Assembly: GCA_002633025.1 (NCBI GenBank)
Contig: NMRB01000002.1
Span: 77,081 to 141,080, forward strand
Source: Notospermus geniculatus
Lineage: Eukaryota > Nemertea > Pilidiophora > Heteronemertea > Lineidae
Direction: 5' to 3'
Length of the DNA stretch: 64,000 bases
Shown: positions 12,601-24,997 of the stretch, one piece after another
How the letters are laid out: every line of letters starts with the position of its first letter
Numbering within the stretch: the first letter of the stretch is position 1
Position numbers and translations under genes: made by a program
Notes under the pieces: generated by a model
What the model was told of the DNA's origin: nothing
Database searches by the model: none
Seen by the model: the letters and a program-made list of their open reading frames with translations, nothing else

Positions 12601-14272
12601 TGGACAATATCATTACCAAACACGTGGCGCCATCTATAAGTCGCTGCAGTACAAATCTGCGTCTACACTACTACCCGGTGTGTACAGCATCAAGCACGCA
12701 GCTGCCAGACTTCATAACACACGAACTCTAAACATGTGTGATAAAATCAACGCTGCCTTTGTCCTTGCTATTTCCAGCTCTTGTCAACCACAAAGAATCA
12801 ACAACAGAATATGTTCAATCAAATGGACAACAACATTTTCTTCATTCCATGTTGTCAAACATCATGTGCTTTATAACACTGTTAAACGTTATTCATTTCA
12901 CATATTGGTGCATTTAAAGTACATACAGTATGGCTGAACGTGGCCAGTCAAATGACACTGACACTGACACCGTTATGGGCCTAAATGTTGCAGAAAAACT
13001 ACAAGAAAAGAAGAAAATGTTGTGACCATTGTTAGACCTTATGGAGGGATTCGCAGCATGGTTGGAGATTAGAGGAATGCGACCTAGCAGGCGGGTGCAG
13101 AGACAACGGGGAAGAGCCCAGTGGACAGGTCAGTGGGGAAACGCGCGGCTTACACCATATTTTATTTTTCCATGCAAATTGCCAAACATGCAGGTTTTCC
13201 ATACAACCAATCCTGAGTCCAGCTAGCTACAGGTAAATGAAGTGCTCAGTTCCCATTCTGCTCAAAAGGTGGCAAAAATATATCATGTTTCACCAGTGAT
13301 AATAACCTACAACATGAGACTGTGAGATGTAAGGTTTGTGGTTTGGAAATTTTGGAATTACAGCTCAGTTTTTGAGAGGAGGAGTAAGAATCAGTATTCA
13401 TGGAAAATCTGCAAAAATCGAATGAAAACAACACCTTTTACACCGGATAATACACTTTATATACAATTAAGATTATACAGTTTAAAAGGATATACACTGA
13501 TATTGAAAATTCTAACAATATAGAGATATCATAATTTGAAAATGTCTTCCACAACTTCAAACAGCGCTCCAGCCAGCTCTTTTAAGAGTGATATGACAAA
13601 AGCATTTGGAAAAGAAACGTAGTGTTTTAACATTGCTAGAATTTGGTACAAATCGAAAAACCCAAAAGCCAGAAGTCCCTAAAAACAAACGAAAGCACCA
13701 AGTAAGGAAAAAATGACTACCACATTTCATTTAGACTTGGGTATGGCACAGCGAGCTGAAAGACAACTCCTCACTCTCTCAGTCACTAGTGTCTGAATGA
13801 TTGTCCTGAAAACAGCTCTAAGCGAGCGAAGATTTGTTTGAAGACCATGTCTTTTCACACTACTAAGTGTCCATCACACTGTGCTAGTAGCGTTTGTTCT
13901 TATGATATCTACAGTTCCAAGATTTTCGAGAATGATTTTTACAGTCCGTACCTGCAGCTTTAAGGCGCCTATTTCCGGAGGCATAATGTCTTATTTTCCA
14001 TGAATAATCACACAATAGGATTTCACAAACCACTTCCCATACACGAAGAATCACTGAGCACAAATTTGTAATGTCCGATACATGAAATGCTTTTTTTTGT
14101 TGGTGTTTATTGCACCAATCGGCAGAATGGGAGAACGGAGTCACTTCATTTCCAAAGCCAGGCACACGAGATTGGTCTTGGCACGAGAATTACATGTTAT
14201 AGTCATAAAGAGTAACATAGGGTTTAGCATACGGCAAAAAACCACTAGGTAGGTAAGCGTAGGGCATCCTAC
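9677..14272 (-). other. Groucho intron 11 (4.6 kb)
   Basis: No coding exon recognised. Contains a 127-bp PIF/Harbinger-like element at 11783. A small + strand frame at 12930-13025 (MAERGQSNDTDTDTVMGLNV and onward, 31 residues) is noted but unassigned. Otherwise AT-rich unique-looking sequence. Confidence 0.6.
11783..11909. mobile_element. PIF/Harbinger-like MITE, 127 bp
   Basis: Terminal inverted repeats begin GGCCTGCTTTCCATTGGCGC and end with the reverse complement, with further pairing of the CGTTT/GCGAAAGC interior. It is flanked by TAA at 11780-11782 and 11910-11912, the 3-bp TWA target duplication of PIF/Harbinger elements. No coding capacity. The chance 158-codon frame across it on the - strand is not a gene. 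Confidence 0.85.
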
Positions 14273-14384
14273 CTAACGGTGGCGCTTTCGCCACTGGTTT
14301 GTGTCCACTGGATGGGCCAGGGGTTGCATTACCTGAACTCGTAGGCGTTGCTGATTTGGACACCGGCGTACTTGGCTTGTCATG
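14273..14384 (-). CDS. gro/TLE: Groucho/TLE exon 11 (SP domain)
   Basis: 112 nt. Reads HDKPSTPVSKSATPTSSGNA then TPGPSSGHKPVAKAPPL and one base of V. The STPVSK-S-x-TPT core matches the human STTPVSKSNTPTP segment. Donor TTAG|GTAGGA was chosen because its phase fits exon 12 and the match ends there, although an open frame continues beyond it. Acceptor GTTCTAG. Confidence 0.88.
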
Positions 14385-14771
14385 CTAGAACAGAAGAGAA
14401 AATGGTATTACTATCACCTGAACCCTGGCTGAAAGCACTCACTGTTATCCTACACCAGCGATCAGGTTGAGCTTCTTACTCAACACTGTCTTGTGGCTAT
14501 ACTGCTCATGTTGATGGCAAGCCAACCTGGAAGAACTGAGCAAGAACTGGTGCAGCATCACTACGGTAAGCCAACTTCCATTGGGGATTCCTTATGGAGT
14601 AAAGGTAATTTCACAGCATAATCAGGAACACAAAATAATCGGAACAGAACTATATCCCACCACAACTGCAGCGCAAAGATTCAAAGGATGCAAACTTGAT
14701 GTCCCAAAATACCCTGTCTATTCCCTTTCCATATACTTGCAACCTTTGAACCTGCCCAGAAATCAGCTTAC

Positions 14772-14909
14772 CTCCTTATGTTTGGATGAGGGTGTGCTGG
14801 CATGGGATGACCCCTCACTACGTGGACTGACAGGTCCGTCCTTTTTGTGACCTTTATCAGGGCCATTTTCTCTTGGAGATCGTTCACCATTCAAAGGAGA
14901 TGTTGGCTC
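14772..14909 (-). CDS. gro/TLE: Groucho/TLE exon 10 (SPRENG segment)
   Basis: 46 codons, phase 0 at both ends. Reads EPTSPLNGERSPRENGPDKG, then HKKDGPVSPRSEGSSHASTP and SSKHKE. SPRENG-x-DK-x-x-x-KKD is conserved with vertebrate TLEs. Rich in S/T-P sites, as expected for this phosphoregulated region. Donor GAG|GTAAGC, acceptor ATTTCCAG. Confidence 0.94.
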
Positions 14910-15136
14910 CTGGAAATGAAACATACAACCTTATCCAATCATTTTGATTGGGATTCAAAACTCATCAGCCTGAACCAGGAACACGGGAGGAGAAAGGGCC
15001 ACACCCTCCATCACGATACAAGTTCTGTACGAACACTAACACCAGCATGAAGTTTCTAGTTGAACCAAAGAAATCACTGGCAAAGGTGAACAGAATTCAA
15101 GAGATTGTTTTCACCAAATCGTAACCTTAACCTTAC

Positions 15137-15193
15137 CTCATTTGCTACATCTACCACCAGATCTTGGTCACTTTTTTCACCGTCACTTTCAGG
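15137..15193 (-). CDS. gro/TLE: Groucho/TLE exon 9 (CcN acidic segment)
   Basis: 19 codons, phase 0 at both ends: PESDGEKSDQDLVVDVANE. This is the casein-kinase-2-type acidic half of the CcN motif, matching fly EGEKSDQDLVVDVANE. The basic nuclear localisation half that should precede it was not found on the same exon. Donor GAG|GTAAG, acceptor TTTTTGCAG. Confidence 0.95.
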
Positions 15194-15340
15194 CTGCAAA
15201 AAGATCCGGGGAAAGAACATGAGATGTGAGATACTGCTGGCATGTTAACTTATCGTTCTGAGCTCGATAGGTCGGTGTATTTTCCTTTCTACTGAAAACA
15301 GAAGAGTTTTCCTAGTCCCATCATGAAGGCAACAGCTAGC

Positions 15341-15590
15341 NNNNNNNNNNNNNNNNNNNNNNNNNNNNNNNNNNNNNNNNNNNNNNNNNNNNNNNNNNNN
15401 NNNNNNNNNNNNNNNNNNNNNNNNNNNNNNNNNNNNNNNNNNNNNNNNNNNNNNNNNNNNNNNNNNNNNNNNNNNNNNNNNNNNNNNNNNNNNNNNNNNN
15501 NNNNNNNNNNNNNNNNNNNNNNNNNNNNNNNNNNNNNNNNNNNNNNNNNNNNNNNNNNNNNNNNNNNNNNNNNNNNNNNNNNNNNNNNNN
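15341..15590. other. Assembly gap of 250 N
   Basis: Exactly 250 undetermined bases, about 150 bp upstream (in gene sense) of Groucho exon 9. A candidate location for the missing CcN exon. Reading frames that pass through the Ns are artefacts. Confidence 0.99.
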
Positions 15591-18500
15591 GTGTCAACCT
15601 CCACAGTGACCATATTAGGAGGACAGCACCAGGACCCTTGGGAACTGGAATGTGGAACAAACGTGGGGATGGGACACTTCAATTGAACATAAACATGATA
15701 AGATGGACATCAATCGCTTCCCAATGACGTAAATAAAGTCCGAAGAACAATGGACTGAGTTTCGACAGTGACCCTACGGCTAGACCCAGACCTCGAGGAC
15801 ACACTTAACCGCCTACTGACTACTTGTTTTTTAAGTACTTTGATAGCTTGCCAATTAGTTCACAAACACAAGGATGACAGCACTACAGATGAATATCACT
15901 GTAATGTGATAGGGTCACACCACTCACGTCAGTAAAGAGAGAAATTTCGTTTTCCTTAAATCAATATTTGAGAGTTGAGAATTTCGACAGTGGTGCTCAG
16001 ACAACTCAATATTCTTGTGTTGTCTCAAGTGCCATTACGAAAATGATCTAATTGATAGGGCTATCTAAACATGCGTTTTGGCCCAGGGTGAAGTATTTGA
16101 TTGAGGCCTAGTTACAAATTGTTACATTCCACTCCACATTGGTAAACAGATAATATCAGAAATAGGCAAGGGCAAATCAATACTCTTTAAATGATTTCAA
16201 TATTTGACATCAACGAAATACATGTACATTGCAACGCTGAAGACATAATAGTACATTCGTCTACAGAGAATCATATTATGTATGTGTATATTTCATCTTG
16301 GCTGAGGTCTCCAGATCCAATGGCTAGGAAACTCATAGCATGCAATATCAGTAAATGCACAAAGTCTGAGACTGAGAAAAATGAAATAGGCTTAGGAGCC
16401 ACTGAACACACGATGATAATTTCAAAGGAAATATGAACTACAGCCCAAGGTGAAAAAAGTGAAACAAAGCAACAAGATTTTTCCTACTATCGAAATTCCT
16501 AAGACAGAGAAGGTATCATGTCTGACACGCCTGACACAGAGATTAGGCCTATAGCAAGTCTACTCCGCACCGACTGCTTGTTGGCAGATGTATAACATAC
16601 CAGGTGCCACGAATGGATAACTGTTAACGACTATATAGGCATTTAACTTGGAAGGTGTTCTCATGAATGATGGAGGCACGCGGCGAGTTACTGTACATTT
16701 CCAACCTCTCCGTGAAAGATGTCGAAAAAAATGTTGACGTAGATACCACGTCAGGTAAACACGAAAAAAGCGTGGTATATTGGCGGCAATTACCTAGTTT
16801 ACATGTGCTGACGATGTACACCTGGATCATGAAAGAATGATAGCACGGCATGCCGAGTGATCAGCAAGATGGCCGCTGTGTACAAGTTCGTCTACTCCAT
16901 TATCTTGGCCATCAGTTTCTGACAAGCAGTCTACTTGTACGAACAGATGAACAACTCGAGATACTTCAGGTCAGGCCCCGCAATCACTGATAAAAGGCTC
17001 TTACAGCGCAAACCTATGAGACACCTCGTGGCTACATCTCAAGTCGTCGGTAAACTTGCCAAACACTCTTCACGATGCTCTCATCATGTCGCAAGTACAA
17101 TACCCAGTGACCCTCACAAAACATTTTCATCCGTCTGTATCTTCTTTCAGCGTTCAGCCTTTTCGGCGTCCAATACACGCCCCTCAATGCACACTGGAAT
17201 TGAGTTTTTCTCTCCTGAAGATTTTTCATAAGTTTTGTACGAATAGTGTCATATTTCAATGCTTACACTCACTTAAGGCACTTAGGATAACACTTTGTGA
17301 CAGCCAGTCCTAAAGGATATCTTTTGCACATCATATTGAAGATCTACTATGAAGCCAATGAGGGTTTATTGCTGAGAGTGAACAACTCACATGACAAGCT
17401 TCTGTAGCCAAGGAATGGTGAACATGTTCCAAAGTTTGGAGACAAGGGGCATTTCTACAGCACAGTAATCGAGATGCAGACTGATTCCCAAACCTTTGGA
17501 AAAGTTATAAATATTGAGGCTTTCTGTCTATCGAGCCTAGCATTTCTTCATACAATGGTAGATTCCACAACTCAGCATGTCTGATTTGTAAGGTTTAAGC
17601 TTACTTGATACAAAGCAGCCCACTGGCTCTCAAACCTAAATACAGAAACCCATAAACACAGTTACCCATAGACCACAGAAGAGGTACTCGCCCTGATTCT
17701 GTGGTTACGGATTCGTGCAAAGTGTCTTTTTGAAGCACAACTCTTGAGAAGCAATTCACAGTGACTGCGCTCATCTTCATTGGTACGTTGCTGCTTTTGG
17801 CACTTCTCATTTGACTGCGCTTGGTTGCCATGCAAGCTATCCTACCAGCTCCAAACCAGCTATGACTAATTTTATTTACATGTTACTCAGTCCATCTAAG
17901 ACAGTGCATATTACTTCCTCATCAAAACGCCAAGCATACAACGCTCCTGGATTATAGCCTGGCTTTAGAAGTAAGTGAACTCTCATGTCTTGTGGAAACC
18001 CTGAGGGGAATATCTCAAACAGCGCTGAGCAAACAGGGCAGATCAGAATAGAGCAACTATCATCAGTAATATGTGTTTGTCTTCCCCTTATTTGCTCAGT
18101 CACTTAAGGAAACAGGGATTCCCCAAGGCTCTGGACTCAATCACCACCCGAACGCTGCGCTGGTCTGGGTACACAGTAATCGGAGGCGGCCATGATTGCC
18201 GGGTGTTGTGTAAATGTTTGGGGAGTAAAAACAAGCCCCACTCCAGCCACTGCAAACAGCGAGCAAGGAACAGACCGATCACAGGTGTAAACTGTTGCCT
18301 TTGTCAGAATCATTAGCTTTAGGGACATTCACGATATCGTATCGACTAAGTCAACATGGCAAGATTTGAAAAAGACAAGCCACAGGCCTCATGATACCCG
18401 CCTATATTGGACAAATCACCACCGAAGCAGAATCTTCAATGACACAACGTGTTTGTCCCAAATCGCTAGTCAAACAATCGTGTCTGATCGCGACCGATCG

Positions 18501-21500
18501 TGACCAAGATTCTCAGACTCTGAGGGTGAGAAGATGAAGCCAGGGACAACGGCTGTTAAAGGTGATACACATGGATACAGCTGATAATAACGATGCAACA
18601 TAACAGATGGCGCTGCAAGCAGTGCTCAATCAAATGATATAATCTTGATGTCGCTGGTGAAGGAATCATGAACATTTTTCACCGGATTTAACCTAAACCA
18701 ACATCCGAGTTCTCCAGATTCTCCCTTTATAATCAGACGACAGAAATGGGACAGCGAATAATGTTAAAATGTTGCTTTTACTCAACATCTTGGAAAATTT
18801 CTATAACTTTGTCATCAATACCGCCTATTGGATTTTTCAAAGTTTTCATGCTGTGTACCAAGTATCCCATCCAATCTCTCAGTAAAAGTAAACAAGAGCA
18901 GATAGAACTATGCAGCCAATGATAGTCCTATTTGCACAGCAATCATTTTATCTTAAATGACATCATTTCAATTTGAACACCATGACAGGTGACCAGGGCA
19001 GATGTCTCGATCTAATGGATATATCAAGAGTTCCTGAAGTTTATCAGGTTCAGATGGAATAGCAATGAGTGTTCTCGTGATTACCCCATTTGGATGGAGG
19101 GAAAATCGGTCACACTCTCCCTGTACTAGTAACTTTTGTGTGGAATATGCCATGACCATCAAAAGGAATCGAAGGTTCTTCACTACATAAACCAATCATA
19201 CAGCAGCAATTCTGGCAACTGAATTCCACAATTTAGTCTTGTGTTAGATCACTCGCACCTTATCGTTTGTGCTGCATCAGAAACAATGAAGCCTCGTTTT
19301 TGGCAATGTTTCAAAAGCTGACACATCAAATCCCAAAATATCTCCTATCAATGAAGACTCCATACTAGTCAAGTATGTGCTAATCATTTACATGATGCTG
19401 GCAACATTCATCGACCTGTCCTTGCCTTCTCTTCTTCCAGCAGCTCCAGACATCACATAATCTAAGGGTGCAATTACAATTTGGATGCCTTTGTTACGAG
19501 TTAATGGAACAGTTATCAGTCGACTCTCATTAAGCCAACATCTAATTAGCAGCAATTAGCAAACTGAATCATGTTGCTCTGGCATCGTTTACTCTCCTGG
19601 ATCATTATTCTCCTGTGCCGGGATAAAAATCAATCATAGAGAGTTGCAAACTGTTTGATTTGAATGAAGTAATTATCAGCGACAATATAAAGTGTCATAG
19701 TTCGATCGATGGTAGATGACAGGCAAGGAATAAACAATGAGCTTTAGGCCCCCAACAAAAATGACAGGCACTTCAAAGGGGCAACATACTCTTTGATACC
19801 CGATACTCGGCTAGGCATTCGACCTTAGCAGAGATGGCGCCACCAACTCGCCATCAGATATTTCACCTCTTCAACTCTTGGCTAAAATTTTCCTTACTGA
19901 AAATCCATTAGAATGGAAAATTTAACTCACTGAAACAGTGACTGCTTTGCTTTGGGACAGAGCGGTAAGATGTGAGGTGTCCTATGACCAACCGAAAAAC
20001 ACCCTGCTGGTGATTTACACAGTTGATGTAGTCTGACAGTGTAAATACATGAGCTAATACATGGTGCTACTTATGAAGCCACCTTCACAGCAATTTGAAT
20101 ACCAATGCTTGTAACTGAACACTGAAGCACTGTACAGTATATTTCAAGCGAGTCGATGAAACCATGGCCAACTTGTTATATTCACCTCAATGTGATTTCC
20201 AATACATAATTTCTCACTTATGCACTAACCAGATATTTGGAGTTGGAAATTCCATCCACGCCTTACACCGTGTGTTTGCCAACTGGAGCGTTTGTTCACA
20301 AACATTTACAAAGCTTTTGATTGGTTCTGTTCATTCTCAGACTCATAAATAGTGCCGAGGCAATTTAATTTATGATGCTAAAGCTAGGTGGCAGCACACA
20401 ATGCCTGGTTCAAATTTAATATCCCCTTAGCAGATCTGAATGCGATGGACTGAGAATTTCATTGTAACAAGAGCAGATCTAAAATCAGGAGCTGGAATGA
20501 AGAATCAATGAAATGAGATTTAGTTCATGCTGAGAACACTAGGTGGCAGCACAAGTCACATCCGCTACTAGTATTCACTATTAAACACGCTCTTGGAACC
20601 AGCGTTAAGGATTGGGAATGTTGTCGTGACAATAGCGATGAATCTGAATGACAATGGGATGGTTGGGTCAGTGTTGTAGATTGGTAGCCAGGAGGTGTTT
20701 CCTGATGGGCTGGCGATATCCTGCCGATGATCACCTGCCAAATATACACACATCCAATAACCCGCCTGTGTTTACCGTCAGAAATGACAATAGCCCTGTA
20801 TCTGCCGCCATGTTTGCCCAGGATGGTACAACAATGCCCCGCCAAAACAATAAGATGCAAATGCATGGCGTCCATATCATTTATCAGATCCGGCCAGATG
20901 GAACAAAAACGAAATTCGGGGTCAACACAAGCTCGGCAAACAACCGTGTTGACCGAGGGCTGGTGATGAAAGCTTTTCACACATGCACAACAGCCTGGTC
21001 CGCATTCTGCCAAAGCTACATGATCCGTATTTGTTATCAAACCATTGGGCTATGTGCACCAATATTGCTCAACCCCGCAGGTCCGATCTGTTTGGCAAAC
21101 ACTCCCGCTTTGGCAGTACCACACCATCCAATCAGATTGAGTTGCTGTTCAAACAATTGGTTTGAACTGCAAATCAATAGATATAGCCAGTGTTTGCCAA
21201 GTACACACTAGTTAATCCTTTGTCAGAGGTCTACGCAAACTTTCCCAAGTAATGCATTAGCACAGAGAGACTGTGCTGACACAGCAAGTCAATAAGCTCC
21301 GATGTTGACTCAGCTAAGGGGCAGAGAGGGGCTTTCACGATAAAACATTGTATACTTTGCCTGGGCAAACTATACACAAGATTTACACTGACAAAGGTAT
21401 ATAAACGTAAGATAAATACCTATCAGACTAGATGTTTCAATACTAATTAATGCTGAAATGCTTACTTTTTGATGTTACAGCTTGCAAGTTCAAACAAAAT

Positions 21501-22734
21501 GCTCCCACCTGCACGACCAATCTTTTGTGTTTTAAAAATCCAATGAAGATTATTGATGTAAGTGCAAGAAATTTGGCCACTTGAATTTGATATGTGCACC
21601 CAGTACCAGAAATTAGGAAATCTATTTGTTTATCAAGCATTTCCAGGAAGCTAATCCAAAAAAGGTTTATTCTACTTAAACTACTGACCAGTAATCTTAA
21701 AAAACTTCAATATCTGATCGCCAAAAACAATTAAAATGTGATAAGCATTTTACAGATAAGCAACAAACAAGATTATCATGAAACCTGGCTAATCCATCAG
21801 ATCAAAGGATTTCCTTCAATAATCCTTCACCCAAACAATCAAATGTGAGCTATCGGTTAAGACCCCTTAGATTTCGGATATTTCAGATACCTAACTTGCA
21901 TCAACAATTCATATCACACTGACCAGCTTGGAGCCAATCACTGTAGTCAATTTGAAATCAGTGACCTACTTTTCTTCCAAATAAGGTGGATCCACCAAGC
22001 TTTCCTTGGTCTTCAAAGATTCACAAGTATTTGTCATACATGAAGGTCCATAAAATGGACAACATTGATCTCATGAACAAAACCACTTTCTCTCTCTTTG
22101 CATAAACATTTACAGGACTTTTCATTTCCCAGACAGCCACAATAGACTTTGGCCAGTCAACCGAAAACTCAGATAAATTGAAAGTCATTGTCGCACATTC
22201 CTTTCATGGAAAATTGTCAAACACAAGTTGATACCTGTGCAAATGTATAATGTATTAACGTGTTTCTTCCTGACTTGAACAATGAACTTGTATTCTGTCC
22301 TTGCATTTGTGTACACAATTCTGGTTCTGGTTAGGTTGAAAAGGGAAGTAGCAAGCTGGCGGTGTGTTGAGCCACCAGAGTGGGTGGGGAGTACAATGCA
22401 CAAACCTGCCAACTATTCAAATCGCAATGCCAACCAAATTTCCAAAGCCCGCCCCTTCGGCGATTGTCCTCCAATCAGACACAAAGACCGCAGTGAATGC
22501 TCGGCTAGCCGAGTGCAACCAGGGAGCCCAAGGTTGGGAAATAGAGCAAACAAATCTTATAATTAGACAAGCTCTGTATAAATCATGGGTCCCCTAATCA
22601 TTACCCAGTTCACCCCCTGCAGCCAACCATGGAATAATAACCACCCTCCCAACCGATATCACTTGTCATTACAGACATCGCTATACAGCCGAAGCCCAAA
22701 ATTGGCGGTAGCCCTCAGATGTTTGGAGCCTTTA

Positions 22735-23321
22735 AGGCCTGTCTACACGATCATACATTTGTTCAAAACATCATCATACATTTGTATGATGATGTCCAAG
22801 CTTGTTTGTCGATTTCTGTCTTGTGACAATGCAGCTAAAATTTTGAACATCATCAAACATTGTTCAAAACAGCATCATAGACTTGTATGATGATGTTCAA
22901 GTTTGTTGTGGATTTCGATCTACAGTCCAACATTCATGGACATTGTATGATGAAGTATGATGGAGAAAGGATAATGTTGGATGATGTTCAAGTTTGTTGG
23001 GAAAACCGTCCACACGATCATACATTTGTGCCTGAACATCATCACACATTTTTTTGGGATGTTTTGCATTGGCAAGATGAAACATGCAGCTAAAACTTTG
23101 AACATCATCATACATGTTCAGGTTTGTTGGGAAAACAGTCCACACGATCATACATTGGTCCATGAACATCATCACACAAATTTGAACATCATCATACATG
23201 TTGGTTGCTGTTCAAGTTTGTTGGGAAAAACAGCCTAGACAATCAAATATCTGTCCATGAACATCATCATACAAATGTTTGATGATGTTTTGAACAAATG
23301 TATGATCGTGTAGACAGGCCT
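22735..23321. mobile_element. PIF/Harbinger-like foldback element, 587 bp
   Basis: Terminal inverted repeats of about 40 bp start AGGCCTGTCTACACGATCAT and end with the reverse complement. Flanked by TTA at 22732-22734 and 23322-23324, fitting TWA target duplication. The interior repeats modules around CACACGATCATACATT, TGAACATCATCA and CAAGTTTGTTGGGAAAA in both orientations. No transposase frame, so non-autonomous. Confidence 0.88.
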
Positions 23322-24997
23322 TTATGGTTCCGCACTAGCGTTGCTGATGGACCAAAGGTGTTACTCACACATTGGTATTCTCCTGGCGCTGCAGTTGTGG
23401 TTCAAACAGGACAATGATGTTATGCTGCAGGAGATGACATAGATATTTCCCTGAATTTGATGAAAGACCGTTATAGGCGACTGGATAAGGTTCGCCATCA
23501 CTCTCATAAAATCCGCAACACGCAGGCATCTGCAATCATGAGGACCTGGACTTCGTCACCAGGAATTTTACCAAGTGTGTACCAAAGGTTGACCAGCAAA
23601 AAATACGCCAGTGGAAAGGTGAAGACATCCAACAGTGGTCACAGCCATGCTATGCTATATAATAATACTCTTGAGGACAAACAACGGGACCACTTCAATA
23701 TTTTTAAGCAGCCCAAGCAAACAACAGAATATTCTTTGATTCCTTATAAGTAGTAATCTGTTGAGTACATACTTGGGAAGGAAGAAGTAGGCCTGATCAG
23801 AAATCCAAGCATCAACAAAGAGAGGACAAGCCTCCAGAACTCCACTCAAATCAAATTTGTCTATCGCTTTAGCTCACATAACAAATGTTCAACAAGGCTT
23901 GTAAAAAAGCTTAACTCTGTTTTTACTGGAAGTCGCTACCCTTAAATATTGAAACATCAAAACTGCTTAAACTTAGCCAAAGAAAGGACGTCTACCAGTG
24001 GAACGGGCCAATTAGGAAAGCTAGTCAGTGAACACAAACTTTACACCTTAGATTATACTGAGTACCGGTATTTAAAAATACTTGAATATCTTGGTTGGTA
24101 TTAGCAAATGCTAATGCTCGTAAGAGTCTCACCATAAATGTTCAACACAAAATAACAGATTAGTATTATTTCTATGAGGCCGTCTCTCAACCAAGATACT
24201 AAGTGTTTGGAGTACGTTTTTCGTGGAATCAATCCATAAGATGTGTCCACATACATGCTTCATCCAATCATATGTGAGGACTCAGGACTTCTTCAGTCGC
24301 CTCATCTGGGAAATCGCTCTCGAGTCCAAAGCTAGAGACAAAGTGAAGGCTCAAGACAGCGACTAATACCAGCTTTGAATGCTGAGCTTGGTGCACAATC
24401 ACTGGTAACAATGTCGTCTTCAAGGCTAGAGGCGCTTGGTCCATCTTGAATCGCCCACAACTGTCATTGTGAAAGATTATGAACAGAAGACTCCCTAGTC
24501 AACACAACCAACCAATTGGTGTGAAGTGGACTCACCAACTCAATGGAATGACCTCTCTACGCTGCATAACAACAAGACCCCAGCAAGAAAGGAGTAATGA
24601 CAAGACCCATAATGTGACAAAGATGAAAGGGGCCCATGTGCTCATGGGTTTCAAGTGTTCCTCTAATGACTTGCAGACCAGCGGAACCTCTCCAGTCTAT
24701 GCGCACACCCCACCTGGCCTTCCTGGGATTCAAGTACGCCATCAAGTGGATAAAAAGGTGTCGATCAGGGGCTGAATGCTGCTCATTATAAGCTGCGTTC
24801 CGATTTGTCAGTGGTGTCATCAAAGCCCACTAGGTCGAACCACCACCAACTGCGGATAGCTCTTATCGACAACAGACACTCCACCAGGGCCAACACTTGA
24901 ACCTACTTGGGACAACAGTCTGACAATTTTGGTACACGCCAACAAGGGCAAGAAGACATCAAGACGAGTCTTTTGATAAGGGACAAAACCACAGCGG

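Noticed and set aside
12515-13025. 140-codon + frame and the 31-codon MAERGQSNDTDTD frame
   Set aside because: No homology recognised, no splice structure; kept only as a note in the intron entry.
14226-14272. Extension of Groucho exon 11 past its donor (RMPYAYLPSGFLPYAKPYV)
   Set aside because: The frame stays open but similarity to Groucho stops, and only the donor at TTAG|GTAGGA gives the phase needed by exon 12.
15245-15290. Candidate missing Groucho exon (ERKIHRPIELRTIS on the - strand) after a TTTTCAG acceptor
   Set aside because: No usable donor follows, a stop is close, and it lacks a KRRK-type signal.
15245-15727. Open frames of 123-145 codons across the gap
   Set aside because: They are open only because they contain 250 undetermined bases.
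19430-19475. Candidate missing Groucho exon (SGAAGRREGKDRS on the - strand)
   Set aside because: Basic as expected, but the upstream acceptor puts an in-frame stop in the required phase 0 and the donor is poor.
22735-23321. CRISPR-like or regularly spaced repeat array
   Set aside because: The repeats are inverted-repeat modules of a MITE in animal DNA, with TTA target duplication.
24245-24345. Acidic - strand stretch FGLESDFPDEATEEVLS after an acceptor-like CTCTAG
   Set aside because: Phase does not fit the Groucho exons and no donor follows before a stop.
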